Assembly (NCBI GenBank): GCA_035582835.1
Contig: JAYKAV010000944.1
Coordinates: 841,932 to 905,931, forward strand
Source: Phoebastria nigripes
Taxonomy: Eukaryota; Chordata; Aves; Procellariiformes; Diomedeidae
Direction: 5' to 3'
Length of the DNA: 64,000 nt
A program made the translations under genes and the position numbers. This document shows, in pieces, positions 1 through 11,225 of this stretch (its first letter is position 1; each line of letters starts with the position of its first letter). A model generated the notes under the pieces. It was given only the letters and a program-made list of their open reading frames with translations, did no database searches and had not been told where the DNA came from.

Positions 1-2430
1 GATGAATGCAGAAACAAAAATGCCTGCCCAACCTTCATTTCTCCCCCTGGTGCCAGTGTTTCATGATGCAGCTTTTTACCACCTCTCATCTTATTCAGTG
101 TCCAAACTAGGATTGCTCTACTGGGTGGACCAGCCGTGTGCGATGAAGGAAGACGTCATCTCTACGACTCTTGCCTTGTTGGCTGAGGACACAAGAAGAT
201 AGGAAGTGAATGAGGTAGGGATGCTGAATGGGCATGGATGTTCTTCCTCAGTGTTCAGACGGACACAGGCTGCCCTGAAGAACCAGATATGTCTTTGCCT
301 CTGCCATTCAGACTGTCCATCAGGGCTGCTAGGAGAGCAGTCTGCTGGAGTCACTGGCAGCAGGTCTTTTATTTTCCCGATGCTCAGCTTGTGACCAGGC
401 GCTATGGTGCAAATAGACACAGTCTACAGTGTAGACTGCCCTTACTGCAGGTGAGAGCTGAGTTGCTGAGTACAGACTGACCAGTGGGCATCCAGCATCC
501 CAATCTGATGGGCAACTCCTCCATCTCTCCGACACCTTGCTTCACTGGGGTCCAAGGAAATGGCTGAGTTTGTGCAGCACCAGGGTATTGGCAGGACAAA
601 CATCAGGAAGACAACTCTACCCAAATCCTCAGCTTTTGCAGCGGGGCATATAGAGCAAGCAGAAAATAAGGCCCAGAGCTGGGCATCAGGTGAAGAGAGA
701 ATGAATACAGCAACTGCTAATTATTGGGGGGCTGTGGTCTAAGTTCAGCTGTTTAAATGGTGCCTCTGCTGTGGTGTTCAAGTTGGGAGCCCTGCTACCC
801 TAGGATCTCAGTGGAGACAGCTGGGCATGTCTGGGAAATAAATCCCACCATAAATCACTGATCAGACTTGCCCAGATCTGTGCAATCACTGGGGAGGGAC
901 CTGGCAGGCTCAGTTAAATGTTAAATGTTGAGTGGATGCATCCAAATCTGCCTGCGAGCTGAAAGAGGCAGTGGTCCAAGGAGGGGGGGGGAAGTTCACA
1001 TGTAATCCTGCAATGTGATCATGCAACGAGTGCCTTTTGCTGCATGATCACATCACGGGATCTCCTGCAACTCCAGGTGTCCCGCAATGCCTGTCATCTG
1101 GAAGGAGCAGGGAGGTTGCACAAACGTGCTCCAGCCCGGCGTTTCCTAATCCTGGAATGCTTGACTATGCAACTGTTACACACTTCTTCCATCCTCGTGT
1201 GCACAGCAGAGGGAAGCAGGAATGTTTTCTAAGGTTGTAAAGAGCCCAACAGACAAATCCACCCAAATCCCACACGCTAGCATTACCCTAGGGCCCCAGT
1301 CTGCGTCTATACTCATAAATGAATAGGACCAGGATAAGGGGTACACGTGCTTCTGCAATGACCTTCCACTTATTTGTAGCACACTCTCTGGTGTGATTTT
1401 GGCCCAGATCAAGTGGCACTCATGCAACCAGCACCCAGATAAGGTTCAAGGTGAGCAAAGGCCAGGGTTCATTCGCAGTAGGCTGTTTGGGTGCTGTCAT
1501 CCTCTTTTTGGAGGCTGAGAGGGTTTAGTAGGAAGGATGGACCAGTTGGGCTCAGAGCTGACCTGTTTATTTTCCTGCATAGATGCATCCAAGTGAGCCA
1601 TCAGGGCCTCTGGAACCACCATGCCAGTGGGGCACAGTAAGAGGCTGTCATCTCTCCCAGGCCAGCTCTGAAGGGGACATGTGGGACGTGCTGAGGTTTT
1701 CACCAGTCTGTGCTGACAGCTGTGGAAAAGGAGACCAGGGAATGCTGCTTTCCCCAAGCCATGGCTAGTCTGACCTCTGTCCTCTGGCTTGGCCACTCAC
1801 GGGCAGCTCAATCATTTCTTCTCCACCTTGGGCCATTGGTCCACCTCCTGTCTGTTTTCTATTAACAGTCCTTGGCCCTGCTGGAAGGTCTCTCATCCCC
1901 ACCTGGTCCAACAGATCCTGATGCCACTCCTCTCTCTTTCCCAGTCCAGTCTCCACTCCAGAAGGTTCCTTCCACTAGCCTGGTCCTTTTCTCCTCCACC
2001 TTCTGGTTCTTTATCCAACGTTCTTCCAGTCATGCTCTGTTCCTTCCCAACCCTACCCTTCCTTGCCAGACCATGGTTGTTCACACTCACCTCCTCCTTC
2101 CTTGGCTGCTTTCTCTAGCCTCTTTCACCATCTAGTCCTGTCCCCAGCACCCCAACTCCTTGTCTCCCGTCTCACCCAGGCGGGGTCCAACCCCCAGCCT
2201 CCCGCTCGTTACTCGCAGTGCATGCCACCATTCCCACACCCACTCAGCATCCCTCGGTGTCTCCTCCACCCGGTCTCTCCCCGCATAATGATAGTTTAAA
2301 GCTGTTGAAACTCCACAACACACAAGTCTCCCTCTGCAGCACCTGCCCCCAGTGCTTGACAAATATTCCTGAAGGGAATAATGAGCAAATCAAGTCTCAG
2401 CACTCCCGAGGAAGACTGATACCCAGAGAG
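1..2430. other. Downstream flank of SOX7, no gene recognised
   Basis: Every reading frame here is short, at most about 110 codons, and frames overlap on both strands with no protein family I can recognise. No splice-bounded exon or RNA gene stands out. A G-run (about 8-9 G) lies near 985. I see nothing I can name in this stretch. Confidence 0.5.
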
Positions 2431-2435
2431 GAAGA

Positions 2436-2700
2436 CTGAAGCTCTCCAGGCTGGAAAAGAGATGGCTAAAGAGGTGGGATATGATATATAGTTACAAAAT
2501 CACGCTTGGCCCAGAGAGGGTAAATAAGGAATAACACAACTGGAGAAATACAGCATCAAACGAACCTGGCAGGTGGCAGGATGAAAGCAACAGAAGAAGG
2601 TGGTTCTTCACACGGAGTGGGGATGTGAAGGGTACTAAAATTTTAAACCCGCAGCTGAGCAAATGTACGGAGGAAAATCCCACTGAAGGTGAGCTAAGAC
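2436..2700 (+). mobile_element. Old CR1/L3-type LINE 3' fragment
   Basis: The sequence follows the order of the ORF2 3' end of old reptile/bird CR1-L3 LINEs: a 'gctggaaaagagatggctaa'-like start, a tract with ATATGATATATAG, then TAAATAAGGA, then a GGTTCTTCACACGGAGTG tract, and a final part resembling the 'ggataaattcatggagg' end. It lies in plus orientation. Many substitutions and small indels leave no open frame, so it is an old dead copy. The family call is from memory of consensus sequences; an alignment could move the borders by tens of bases. Confidence 0.5.
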
Positions 2701-5500
2701 AGAGAGCTCATGAAGTCCTGAGCTGCAGATGGTCTGAAGAGGGAGAGGTGCTGGGGTGGATCGTTCCGCTTGCCCCNTTCTTATACTCATCTTCAGACAT
2801 GCTTTCCTTACCCCATCAGAAACAACATCATGGGCTGCATCGGCCTTAGGTCTGGCCAGATGTGGCCTCTGTGTATATATATGTCATATCTCCTCTGTCT
2901 GTGTGTATATATATGTATATATCTCTCTCGTATATCCTGTAAATGAGAAGGGTAGAACTGGGAATACTGGCCCCTCCAGACCAGAGCTCCTGGTGCTCCT
3001 GGGTTGAGAGACAAATTAGACCTCAGGTCTTTGCTGCTCTGGAGGCGTCTGAGTGGTGACAACCTTTGTGGTATCGTGTGATGCTCAAGACAAGAAGTCT
3101 GGCCCTGACAGCAGAGAATCAAACAGGTGGTCTCAGGTCAGGGGTGCCGAGGAGCCTGTTTTAAACTAAGGTTTTCATCACCCTCCCTGGATTTTGGCCG
3201 AGGCCCAAAAGGACAGAGACTCTTCCCTTGCCAGGGCAGCAAATCCAGCCTTTCTCACTCAAGCCGCAGGAAAAAACCCCAAAAGCAGCGTTTTGTTTCT
3301 CAAAGCAAGAGGATAGGGTGGTGGCAGGAGAGAAGGATTTTTGGTGCCCTAGCTGGGCAGGGGGGGAGTGGGACCTGCCGTCCCTTGGTACCCGATGCTG
3401 CCCGCTCCCTGGGATGCTGGGAGGGAGCCGCGGGATTGTGACTCAGCCCCCATGTGAGCAGGTTTCCTTCCTGCACCGCCAGCCCGGGCTTCTGATGTTT
3501 TGTTCACTGTGAAGCTCTGGGGGCCAAGCGGGAGCTCCTGGAAATCAAAGGGAAAGAACAACATCTTGGGTTTGCTGAGGCGGGGTGCGTCCCGGCTGGC
3601 TGGGATGTTGAGGGGGGCATTCAGGGTGCTGAGGGAAGAGAGGTGGGGGAGCTGGAAGGAGGGCACGGTCAGGTCTCCAGCATGAGTCTTCTTAACCCCA
3701 AACTCTCCCTGCACGCAGCAATGCTCCTTGGATGCCCTTCNGCTGCCAGTGGGGACCCTCATGGGCTCCCCAGGTTCTGAGGAGGAGGAAGGGAAGGGGC
3801 TTCCCCCTCTCTCCTTTCTTCTCAGGGTGTCCTCCAGTCCTCTCTCTGCCCCACTGGGTGGGAAACAGGACCCCCAGCAGTCCCTCTTGCATTGAAATGG
3901 GAGTAAACAGGGGTGGGGAGGCAGCTCAGCTCTCATTAACCACCCTGGACAGGAGATTGCCAGATTTTCTCTGTTATCAGACTTCTCTCTACTGATGCCA
4001 AAGACAAAACTCTCAGTCAGAAGTTGCTCAANGCTAGCAAAAAAATGTCTGTGGACTCTCTGGTAGTGCCCAGACTCAACTGTTTGGCCCTGAGGCCCCC
4101 AGGTTGGTCTGGCCACATCCAAACCTTCCCCGGGGATGTCCTCGCTACCCCCACCCCAGGGNTGGGGCAGGATTTGTTGGCCTGGGCACCGCTGTGCTGG
4201 GGACTGTGGTAATTTCACCGTGTGGATGCTAGTGGTTGAGGGCTGGGGATCTTCCCTGTCCTGGTTTCTTGACCAGTGTGAGCCTAGTGCAGGTCTCTCC
4301 ATGTCCCTTCCAGGGTCCAGAGATGACCCTGAACATGTACCAGCCTTCAGGCAGTGCAGAGGTTTTGGCTTGAGCCCTATGGATGGTCCCAGAAGGGTGG
4401 CAGGAGTGCATGAGCTNCATTCAAAAGAGGAGGGTCTGGACAGCACTGGATTTTACTTATTTATTGCAAAAAGATGGAGAAGATCCCTATTTGTCTCATT
4501 CCCTCTGTACCNACTGCACAACCTCTCCCTCCTCCCCGGCCAGCTGGGCACCGCTGGGCTGTTGGACCCAACTCTTCCACCATCCTCCCTCTTTCAACAT
4601 CTCTGACTCCCTGGATGACAGAGGTGGGCAGGAGCTAACCCTGTACCTTCAGCCATGGAGGCTGGTGTGGGTGGCCTTAGCTCCTGCCTTGAAGGGGGTC
4701 TTCTGAGCAAGTCCTTACTGGGGGCTAGCTCTCCTCCAGCTGGGCACCAGAGGTGACGTGCTGGATTTGGCCAAGTGGGTTGCCACCAAGGTAACTCTGG
4801 ATTGATGCTGAGCCTTAACCCACAGGGTCGAGCTTCCACTATCCAGCCCTGGGCTCGCCTCCCCAGCTCCCCCCGCCTTTGCCTTGGCACCCTCCCACCC
4901 CAGCCCCAGCGGGGAGGGAGAGACCCCAGCCTGCCCAACCTACCCACAGCCCTCCTGCCCTGGGGCCAAACCCTTCTCCCCCATTACCCACCTCCATCCC
5001 CTCGCCCCTGTTTTCCTATTCCCAGCATTTACCCTCCCGCACATAGCCCTGGGGGAGCCAGAGGATTGTACACAGAGGGAGAAGTTATTTTTCCTTGACA
5101 TAAACATCCAAGCCTTTCCTCAGCCCCTTAGCTTGAAACGTGGAGGTAGGACCTGGACTCATAACATCCGGCAGGAGGGGCTGGCCTTATCTGCCAGGAA
5201 ACACTCAGCTCCGGATACATCCTCCCCTGCTCCCGGCACCCCAAGCAGCTCCCATTGGCAGTGCCGGGCAGGAAACCACTCAGCAGCTTGTCTCATTCCC
5301 TCCTCTGGAGAGACGGGAGGGAGGGCCTGATCCTGTCCTCCCGGTGTGGCTCCCCGCGGGGTGCGGCGGTGTTCAGAGGCGGGGTGAGATGGGGGCAAAG
5401 AGAGATGGAGGGGGAAGGTGTTTACTCGTGAGCAGAAAGGGGTTGACGGGAGCAAAAAGGGATTTTGAGGAGTTGGGAGTTTGGGAGTTTGGGTGTCAAG
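2701..5500. other. GC-rich non-coding flank
   Basis: A 365-codon open frame on the minus strand (3349-4446) is the longest frame here, but it is low-complexity Pro/Ser/Gly-rich, interrupted by ambiguous bases and overlapped by other open frames on both strands. That is the pattern of GC-rich DNA with few chance stops. A TA/TG-rich simple repeat lies at about 2876-2935. I see no gene. Confidence 0.45.
2872..2935. repeat. TG/TA-rich simple repeat (two near copies)
   Basis: Two similar blocks, each 'CTCTGTGTATATATATGT'-like followed by an ATCTC tract, lie next to each other and form a short imperfect microsatellite of alternating purine and pyrimidine. Confidence 0.6.
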
Positions 5501-5504
5501 GGTC

Positions 5505-5600
5505 TCCCCTAGGCTCTGCCACTGATTTGCAGGGTGACCTCAGTCAAGTCTCCTCGCCCCCTTCTCTGCCTCTACTTCCCTCCCCTGCCTTCTACTTTGA
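5505..5600 (-). mobile_element. MIR-like SINE relic
   Basis: A GCTCTGCCACTGATTTGC tract followed by 'GGGTGACCTCAGTCAAGTC' and a pyrimidine-rich stretch matches the reverse complement of the MIR core ('...gacttgcccaaggtcacacagc...gtggcagagc'). It is an ancient tRNA-derived SINE relic shared among amniotes. No flanking duplication is visible. Confidence 0.5.
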
Positions 5601-5767
5601 GAACAACAGAGGGAAAATAATCACCTCCCAGCTAATTTCAGCATCCAGAGCCCTCGCGTGGAGTAGAGACCCTTGTGATAAGGGCAGAACAAGCACTTGG
5701 TCCTGTTCACAGTCTCGGTAAGATCATGTCCCAGTGCTGGACAGAAAAAGGATGGGAGGGAAGGAAG

Positions 5768-5822
5768 TAGTATCTCTATTTTACAAACAGGGAAACTGAG
5801 GCACAGAGCAGCCACGTGGCTG
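5768..5822 (+). mobile_element. MIR-like SINE core, opposite orientation
   Basis: An ATTTTACAAACAGGGAAACT block followed by GAGGCACAGAG is nearly identical to the MIR core in sense orientation. It lies about 170 bases from a minus-orientation copy, so the two form a loose inverted pair. Confidence 0.5.
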
Positions 5823-5829
5823 CTTGTCA

Positions 5830-8060
5830 TCAGGGTCTACCCCTGCCCGGTGGCACTGGGGCAAGCAGACGTGGCCAGTGGAGTGAGGATGGAGAGGAGT
5901 CACCACCTGCTCAAGGGATGCAAAGGAAATCACCCATCCCGGGAGGGCCAGGGCATGACACACACCGCAGCTCCCAGCCAGCCCGAATCCCAGCGCTATC
6001 CGGGAAGGTGACCTCATCCCTGCTCCTGACGCCCAACTCCGTGACCCACACAGCCACGGGGGCCAAGGGCTGGCCGGGGCCGCCGGACATCGGGGGCAGA
6101 GGACTCACACCCTGGCCACCTCCTGGCAAGGAGAGACCCTCGCCCTGGCCCAACCTGACGCCCCTGAGCGGGAGCCTGAACATGGCGTGAGGTCATTTTA
6201 TCCCTTCCTGCAGCCCTGATTTGATCTTCCTGCTGGTTCCCAGCCCATCCCAGCCAGGAGAAAGCAACCCACAAACCACAAGACTCCTCGGCGTGCACAG
6301 AGACGGCCTTGGGCTCACGGGTTNGGGATGTGGAGGGAGGAGAAACATGCCCAGGACTGATGCAGAACGAGTCTCCCTTGGGGTGGAGACCCCCCCCAAC
6401 ATCCATAAACCACCATAGCCATCAGTCCTCTGTGGGGATGTCCGCTTTCCAAGCAAAAAAGGCTCCTTCCCACCTCTGTCAGCNACTTCTTTTCTGCCTG
6501 GTCCCTGCAGCAATGCCCTGCATCCCAAAAACGTGCTGCAGGGTGAGGGGCAACCCATAGCGTTGCATTTTCCATCCCGCCGGAGAAGGGGCAGATGGCT
6601 CCACTCCTGAATTTCATCTCGGCTGCCGGTGTCCTGGGAGGTGGAAGCCGGCTGCTGCCGGCGCTGGGCGTGTGCCCGGATCCGTCCGANGAGGCCTGGC
6701 TCCCAGGGAGCCGCACCTCGCCTTGGCTGCGGCTCCCAACGCCCTCGGGGGGGCCCGGCTCCCGGTTGGGGCCTGTAGCCGTTCCTGACGTGCAGAGAGC
6801 ACGGGGACACGCTCCCACCTCTCCTCACGTGGCTCCAGGTTGAGCAAGTGGGGACAGGCTTGGCTCGCGGGAGTCTCCATGTATCCCAGCCTGGCGTGCT
6901 GCTTGGGGCTGGGATGCACGGAGAAACCCCTTTTCCCAGGGAAACCAGACTCCGGCCACCACCGCACGCGCTGCCGGGAGCTCTTGGCGTGGGCTTTGCC
7001 TCCGCCAACCCTGAATGTGACTCTGTCTGTGAGAAGGGAAGGGGGAGAAGAGCCTCGTGGGGTGTTTCTGTCGATCCCGTCACTGCTCGGGGCATGGGAA
7101 CAAGGAGCAGGACAGGCNGGAGCAGCAAATGTCCCAGAGAGAGGGTCCCATCGGGGGGGGATAAATGCAACAGCCCCAAATCAGGCATGCTGGTGGCAAT
7201 AGCGGGAGGTGACCTTGTTGGGGGGCCGGGGGATGTGCTCTGTGCCTCCTCACCAAGGCAGTTTAAAAACTCATTACACCGTTCTCAGCTGCCCCTGCAG
7301 CAGACCTGGCAGAAAGGGACATCTGCAGAGTGCCCGGGGGTGGGTGCCGCTCTGATGCCCTGGGGTGGGTGCCCCTCTAACGAGAGCCAGCAAATCCCCC
7401 TGGATTTTCAGGTTGAAAGGGAGATCCAGGTTTGGACACAGGCACTTGGGCCACCCCGGCTATGAACAATTTTTAATGTGCTGCTGGGGGGCTGTGAGCA
7501 TCCCTCGGCCCTGGAGCACCACAGGGATTGTGGGCAGAGCAAGAGGTGGGAAGAGCAGGACTTCTCCAGCCCTGCTCCTGCTCCTGGCATGGTCCCACGT
7601 GAGTCAACGCCACTGGGCAGAGAGGCCAAACAGGCTCATGGCACCTCCCGCCCTCTGATTCACAAATCCTCTTGGAAGAACGACGCTGCCCCAGCCGGGC
7701 TGCTGCGCCGGCCATCTCGGCACCGCACCAAGCGTCGCGCCCTTGTGCTGTGTTGGTGCAAGAGCCACCACAGTCCATGGTGCCAGCAGGACACCCAAAG
7801 GCATTCATTTCATTCCCCCTAAAAGGGAAACCAGCTGCACGTGGCCAAGGGTGNGTTTGGATGCTTGCGCGATGGGGAAAGGAGGAGGCGGCGTGTGTGA
7901 TGGGAGGGCTGTCTCCAGGGGGGCTACGAGTTGGGGACAAAGGACGACCATAAGCACGGAACAGGGGCATGTCGGTGCCTCCCCAAATACTCATGCAGCC
8001 TCCCGCCTTCTGGGACCATGGGCTCCCTGAGTCAGAGATAAGTCATTTATGGGAGGCAAA
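5830..8060. other. GC-rich non-coding flank
   Basis: Several overlapping open frames up to 331 codons (6193-7188, minus) occur on both strands, all Pro/Gly/Ser/Arg-rich and containing ambiguous bases. None shows a domain I know. I see no RNA gene or mobile element here. In human the genes beyond SOX7 are C8orf74 and RP1L1; I could not recognise either. Confidence 0.45.
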
Positions 8061-8069
8061 CCAGCCCAG

Positions 8070-8139
8070 TTGGGTTGGGTTGCCTTGGGTTGGGTTGCCT
8101 TGGGTTGGGTTGAGTTGCCTTGGGTTGGGTTGAGTGACC
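8070..8139 (+). repeat. TTGGG-based minisatellite
   Basis: Two 15-bp units TTGGGTTGGGTTGCC (8070-8084, 8085-8099) are followed by two 20-bp units with an inserted TTGAG block (8100-8119, 8120-8139). The pentamer TTGGG is the basic element, so the array shows nested slippage at 5, 15 and 20 bases. The repeated GGG runs on the plus strand could form a G-quadruplex. Confidence 0.9.
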
Positions 8140-8840
8140 TCTGGAGACACCTTCCAGCCAACACATATAAGCGGGCATCACAAAGTACATTAGGAAACTT
8201 GGTCCTCTGCTTTTTGGGGCCAAGTAGGAGGACACAGCTTGGGTGGACACTGCTTTGGCANGTGTGCATGGCTCAACCTCAAGGACCGCAGGGACACAGC
8301 TTAATTTAATGTCTGGCAAGAGCAGGCTGTGATGCTGGTCCACAGACTGCAAGAAGGACTAAGCTTTTCTCTTCACTAGCGATACCTGAAGGCCACCACC
8401 CCACACCCGCCTACAAAAGCGCCCTTCACGCAGCTCCCCAAATTTGACCCACGCTCCATTTCTCGGGCCTCATTGCCTTGATCTGCATTTGCACCGAGGA
8501 CCCTTTACGTGGCNCTCGCGCTGTGGAGCATCTTCAACGGTGCATCAGCACAAACAGTGAAAGACAGCCTTAAATGTGAATAAAAACGACGCTCCAGGCA
8601 CTGGCTCTCGCTCCGTAAATAGGCAACATCATTTGTGCTCACCAACACGCCGAAGGCAAAGCTTTGCCTTCACTGTAATATCTACATAGGACCTGGTATT
8701 AAAAGGTCATATTCATGATGGCGAAAGCGGGATCAAGGCCACCAAAGTCATTTGCTGCCCCTGAGACACACCATGAGACGTGAAGGTATGCACACATCAT
8801 GCCTCGAGTCGGTTTGTTAGAAAGCAATCCACAATTGGTA
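8140..8840. other. Non-coding flank before SOX7 3' UTR
   Basis: This stretch is mixed in composition with no open frame, repeat family or exon I can support. It sits between the TTGGG minisatellite and the AT-rich block that probably ends the SOX7 transcript. Confidence 0.4.
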
Positions 8841-10326
8841 AAGATAACCACAGATCTTTTTTATTTAAAAAAAAATGGAAGTAGAAAAGTTTGGCTGAAA
8901 ATACCAACAAAAAAAAAAAAATTAAAAAAATAGCACTCACACAGGAAATGTTTCTGTTTTGAAAACTTTGTCCATAGCTACAGCAATTTAAATCATAAAA
9001 CAATCATCGTATAAAAACATATTTATTTAAATTAAATATTTTATGCAAACTCATATCTACACTCATTCAAAATGCATAGAGTCACACAAAAAAGATGGAA
9101 TGTATTAGCTTAAAAACCTGTGAAGTTGTGGGTTTTTTTAAGTATTATTTGCAATTATTATTAATACACGTTTGGGACTGAAACCAGAAAATCATAGCCA
9201 CGCTACTAACTAATCATTACCAAGTGCCATACAGTAAACACTAAGATTAATCATGTCATATAANTGATTTAAAATAAAGCTTCATCTTTATGAAAAGGAA
9301 GAGAACTCGAGCAATACAAAATCCGAGGGGAGGAATAATGGGAGGAATAAATCAATGTACAGCTTTATTACAAGCAATAATACACCGGAGTTAGAAGAGG
9401 CATTGGGCACTGCGGCTCGAAATGTGAAGCGTTCGCCTTCGAAGGATGTTTGATAAAAAAAACGTGTCTGCTACATCATCACCTCTTTGCCCAAGCGCTC
9501 GTCCCAGGACATGTTCCCAGCCCGTGGGGAGGGCAGCTCACGCCGNCCCCGCTTCGGGAGCGCTTCTGCTGGGAGGTCAAGGGGAAGCCATGGCGGGGGG
9601 TGGATGCCGGCCGGATCCTGCCTTTCCAAGCCCTGATCTTACCCTCCTCCGGAACGCAGAGNCTGAGCGCTCTCGGGGCTGGCTGCTCCCCTGCAGCCCC
9701 CCCACGCATCCCCGGGGCCAGCCCGGCAGCATCCCTGGTGTCCCGTCCCCTCTGGGGACGAAGCCCCCCAACTCGCGGTCTGGGGGCAGGGGGACAAAGC
9801 AGGTTTAACCCCCGACGGTGCGGTCTGGCAGGTCAGGGCGGCTGCAGCGACGCCGATACCAGGAGCCGAGAACGGCTTGCGCCCCTTTACCAAAATCTTC
9901 CCTTTATCCCCCCATCCCTGCCTTTTCCCCTTCCAGGGGGTTTTGCCCCTGCCAGGACTTCAGACCTGCCGTTTGCGGGATGCTGCCGCCTTCCCGACTC
10001 CAAAGCAGAGCCAGGGGCACCCCAAAATGGGGGGCAGCCTTCCCGCGCTCCCAGGAGCATCTCTGCTTCGGAAGAGGGACTAAGCCAAGGGGCTCTGGCA
10101 TTGGGAAATCCCCCCCGGCCCCGTGCTGAGCAGAGCACCTGAGGCTTTGCACCAGTGGCGAGCTGACGACCGAAATCCTTTACCTACACCACNGAGGAGA
10201 CTCCAAGGCCCTCGCGGTTCGGACTCGGTCGCCCTGAGGGGTGGCGAGCGATGTCCCCGGGGAGCAACGCCTCGTAATACTGTGTCGGGTCCTTCCTCGG
10301 CCGGTCAGGCGGCCCCGGCCGGGGGT
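8841..10326 (-). other. SOX7: Probable SOX7 3' untranslated region
   Basis: This is the stretch directly downstream of the SOX7 stop codon. It begins GC-rich and becomes AT-rich between about 9400 and 8850, as is common at the end of vertebrate 3' UTRs. On the minus strand AATAAA signals occur at 9364-9369, 9022-9027 and 8860-8865; any of these could serve polyadenylation. The implied 3' UTR is roughly 1.0 to 1.5 kb. The true end needs transcript data. Open frames on either strand here are chance frames. Confidence 0.5.
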
Positions 10327-11225
10327 CTAGGAGACGCTGTAGTTATTGTAGTAGGTGGCCGTGGCATCGGCGAGGACGGAGATGAGGCTGGTCTCGGAGG
10401 CATGGGAACTGCCAGCCGTTGGGACGTGTCCATTGACCAAGACCCCACCGTGGTGGTCGCCGTGGCCGGGGTTGTTGAGATACTGGTCNAACTCGTTGCG
10501 GTCCATCTCCCCCAGGAGCTCGGCTTGGCTCAGCTGGTCCAAGGTGTCAAAGCCATGGTGGTCAGGTGGCGGGGAGAGCTGGCCCAGGTGGGCATGGAGG
10601 CTGGGGGGGTGCAGGGAGGGGAAGGCGGGTGTGTAGTAGCTGGGAGGAGGAGGAGGAGGAAGGGGAGGGCAGCTGGAGGCTGGGGGGATCATGCAGGTGG
10701 TGGGCTGCGGCATGGGGCTGAGAGGGTGGTGGTTGCACGGGAGGGAGCTGCCCGCGTACTCCGGGGAGTAGGTGGCTCCAGCGAGGTGGGAGCGGTGATG
10801 CTCGTCGGGGCAGGGCGAGGAGAAGAAGCTCTGCTCGGGGTCTATGGCGTCCAGCGGAGACATCTCCGGCGGGGTGGGCAGCCCGTAGGGGTAGGTGTCC
10901 ACACTGGTGCTGCTGCNGTTGCCTGGGCCCTCCCGGTATCCCCGGACAGCCGGCAGCCCCGGGCGAGGGGAGTACTCACCCGGCCCCTCTTTCTCCCCCC
11001 CGGCCCGGTTGCAGGTCCGCTTCTCCGGCACCGCGTTTTGGTCCCGCGTCAGGCTGCCCAGCAAAAACCCGGGGTCCACCCGCTTGCAGATCCGCTTGAC
11101 CTGCTTCTTCCGCCGGGGCCGGTATTTGTAGTTGGGATAATCTTGCATGTGCTTCACCCGCAGCCGCTCGGCCTCCTCCACGTAGGGTCGCTTCTGCGAG
11201 AGGCTCAGAGCCTTCCAAGACTTGC
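10327..11225 (-). CDS. SOX7: SOX7 coding exon 2 (end of HMG box and transactivation region)
   Basis: This exon supplies 299 of the 374 residues of SOX7, a SOXF transcription factor that acts in the nucleus in endothelial, haemogenic and endodermal cells. It starts after a TTTCAG acceptor, completes a split Gly codon (residue 76), and finishes the HMG box with [19 protein letters not shown] and the basic YKYRPRRKK tail near residues 109-116. Next come the SOXF stretch [20 protein letters not shown] (125-144) and the [15 protein letters not shown] block (187-201). A proline run lies at about 262-270. The beta-catenin-binding motif DRNE-x-DQYLN is at 317-326, and the protein ends [25 protein letters not shown] (residues 354-374). 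An ambiguous base at 10489 leaves residue 321 as Phe or Leu; the family has Phe. A second at 10917 leaves residue 179 open. Human SOX7 has 388 residues, so the length fits. Confidence 0.97.

Noticed and set aside
3349..4446. 365-codon minus-strand frame
   Set aside because: Low-complexity GC-rich sequence with ambiguous bases, overlapped by frames on the other strand, no recognisable domain, start context or splice structure.
6193..7188. 331-codon minus-strand frame, considered as C8orf74 or RP1L1 from human synteny
   Set aside because: No resemblance to either protein could be seen; the same region is open in several frames, as expected for GC-rich DNA.
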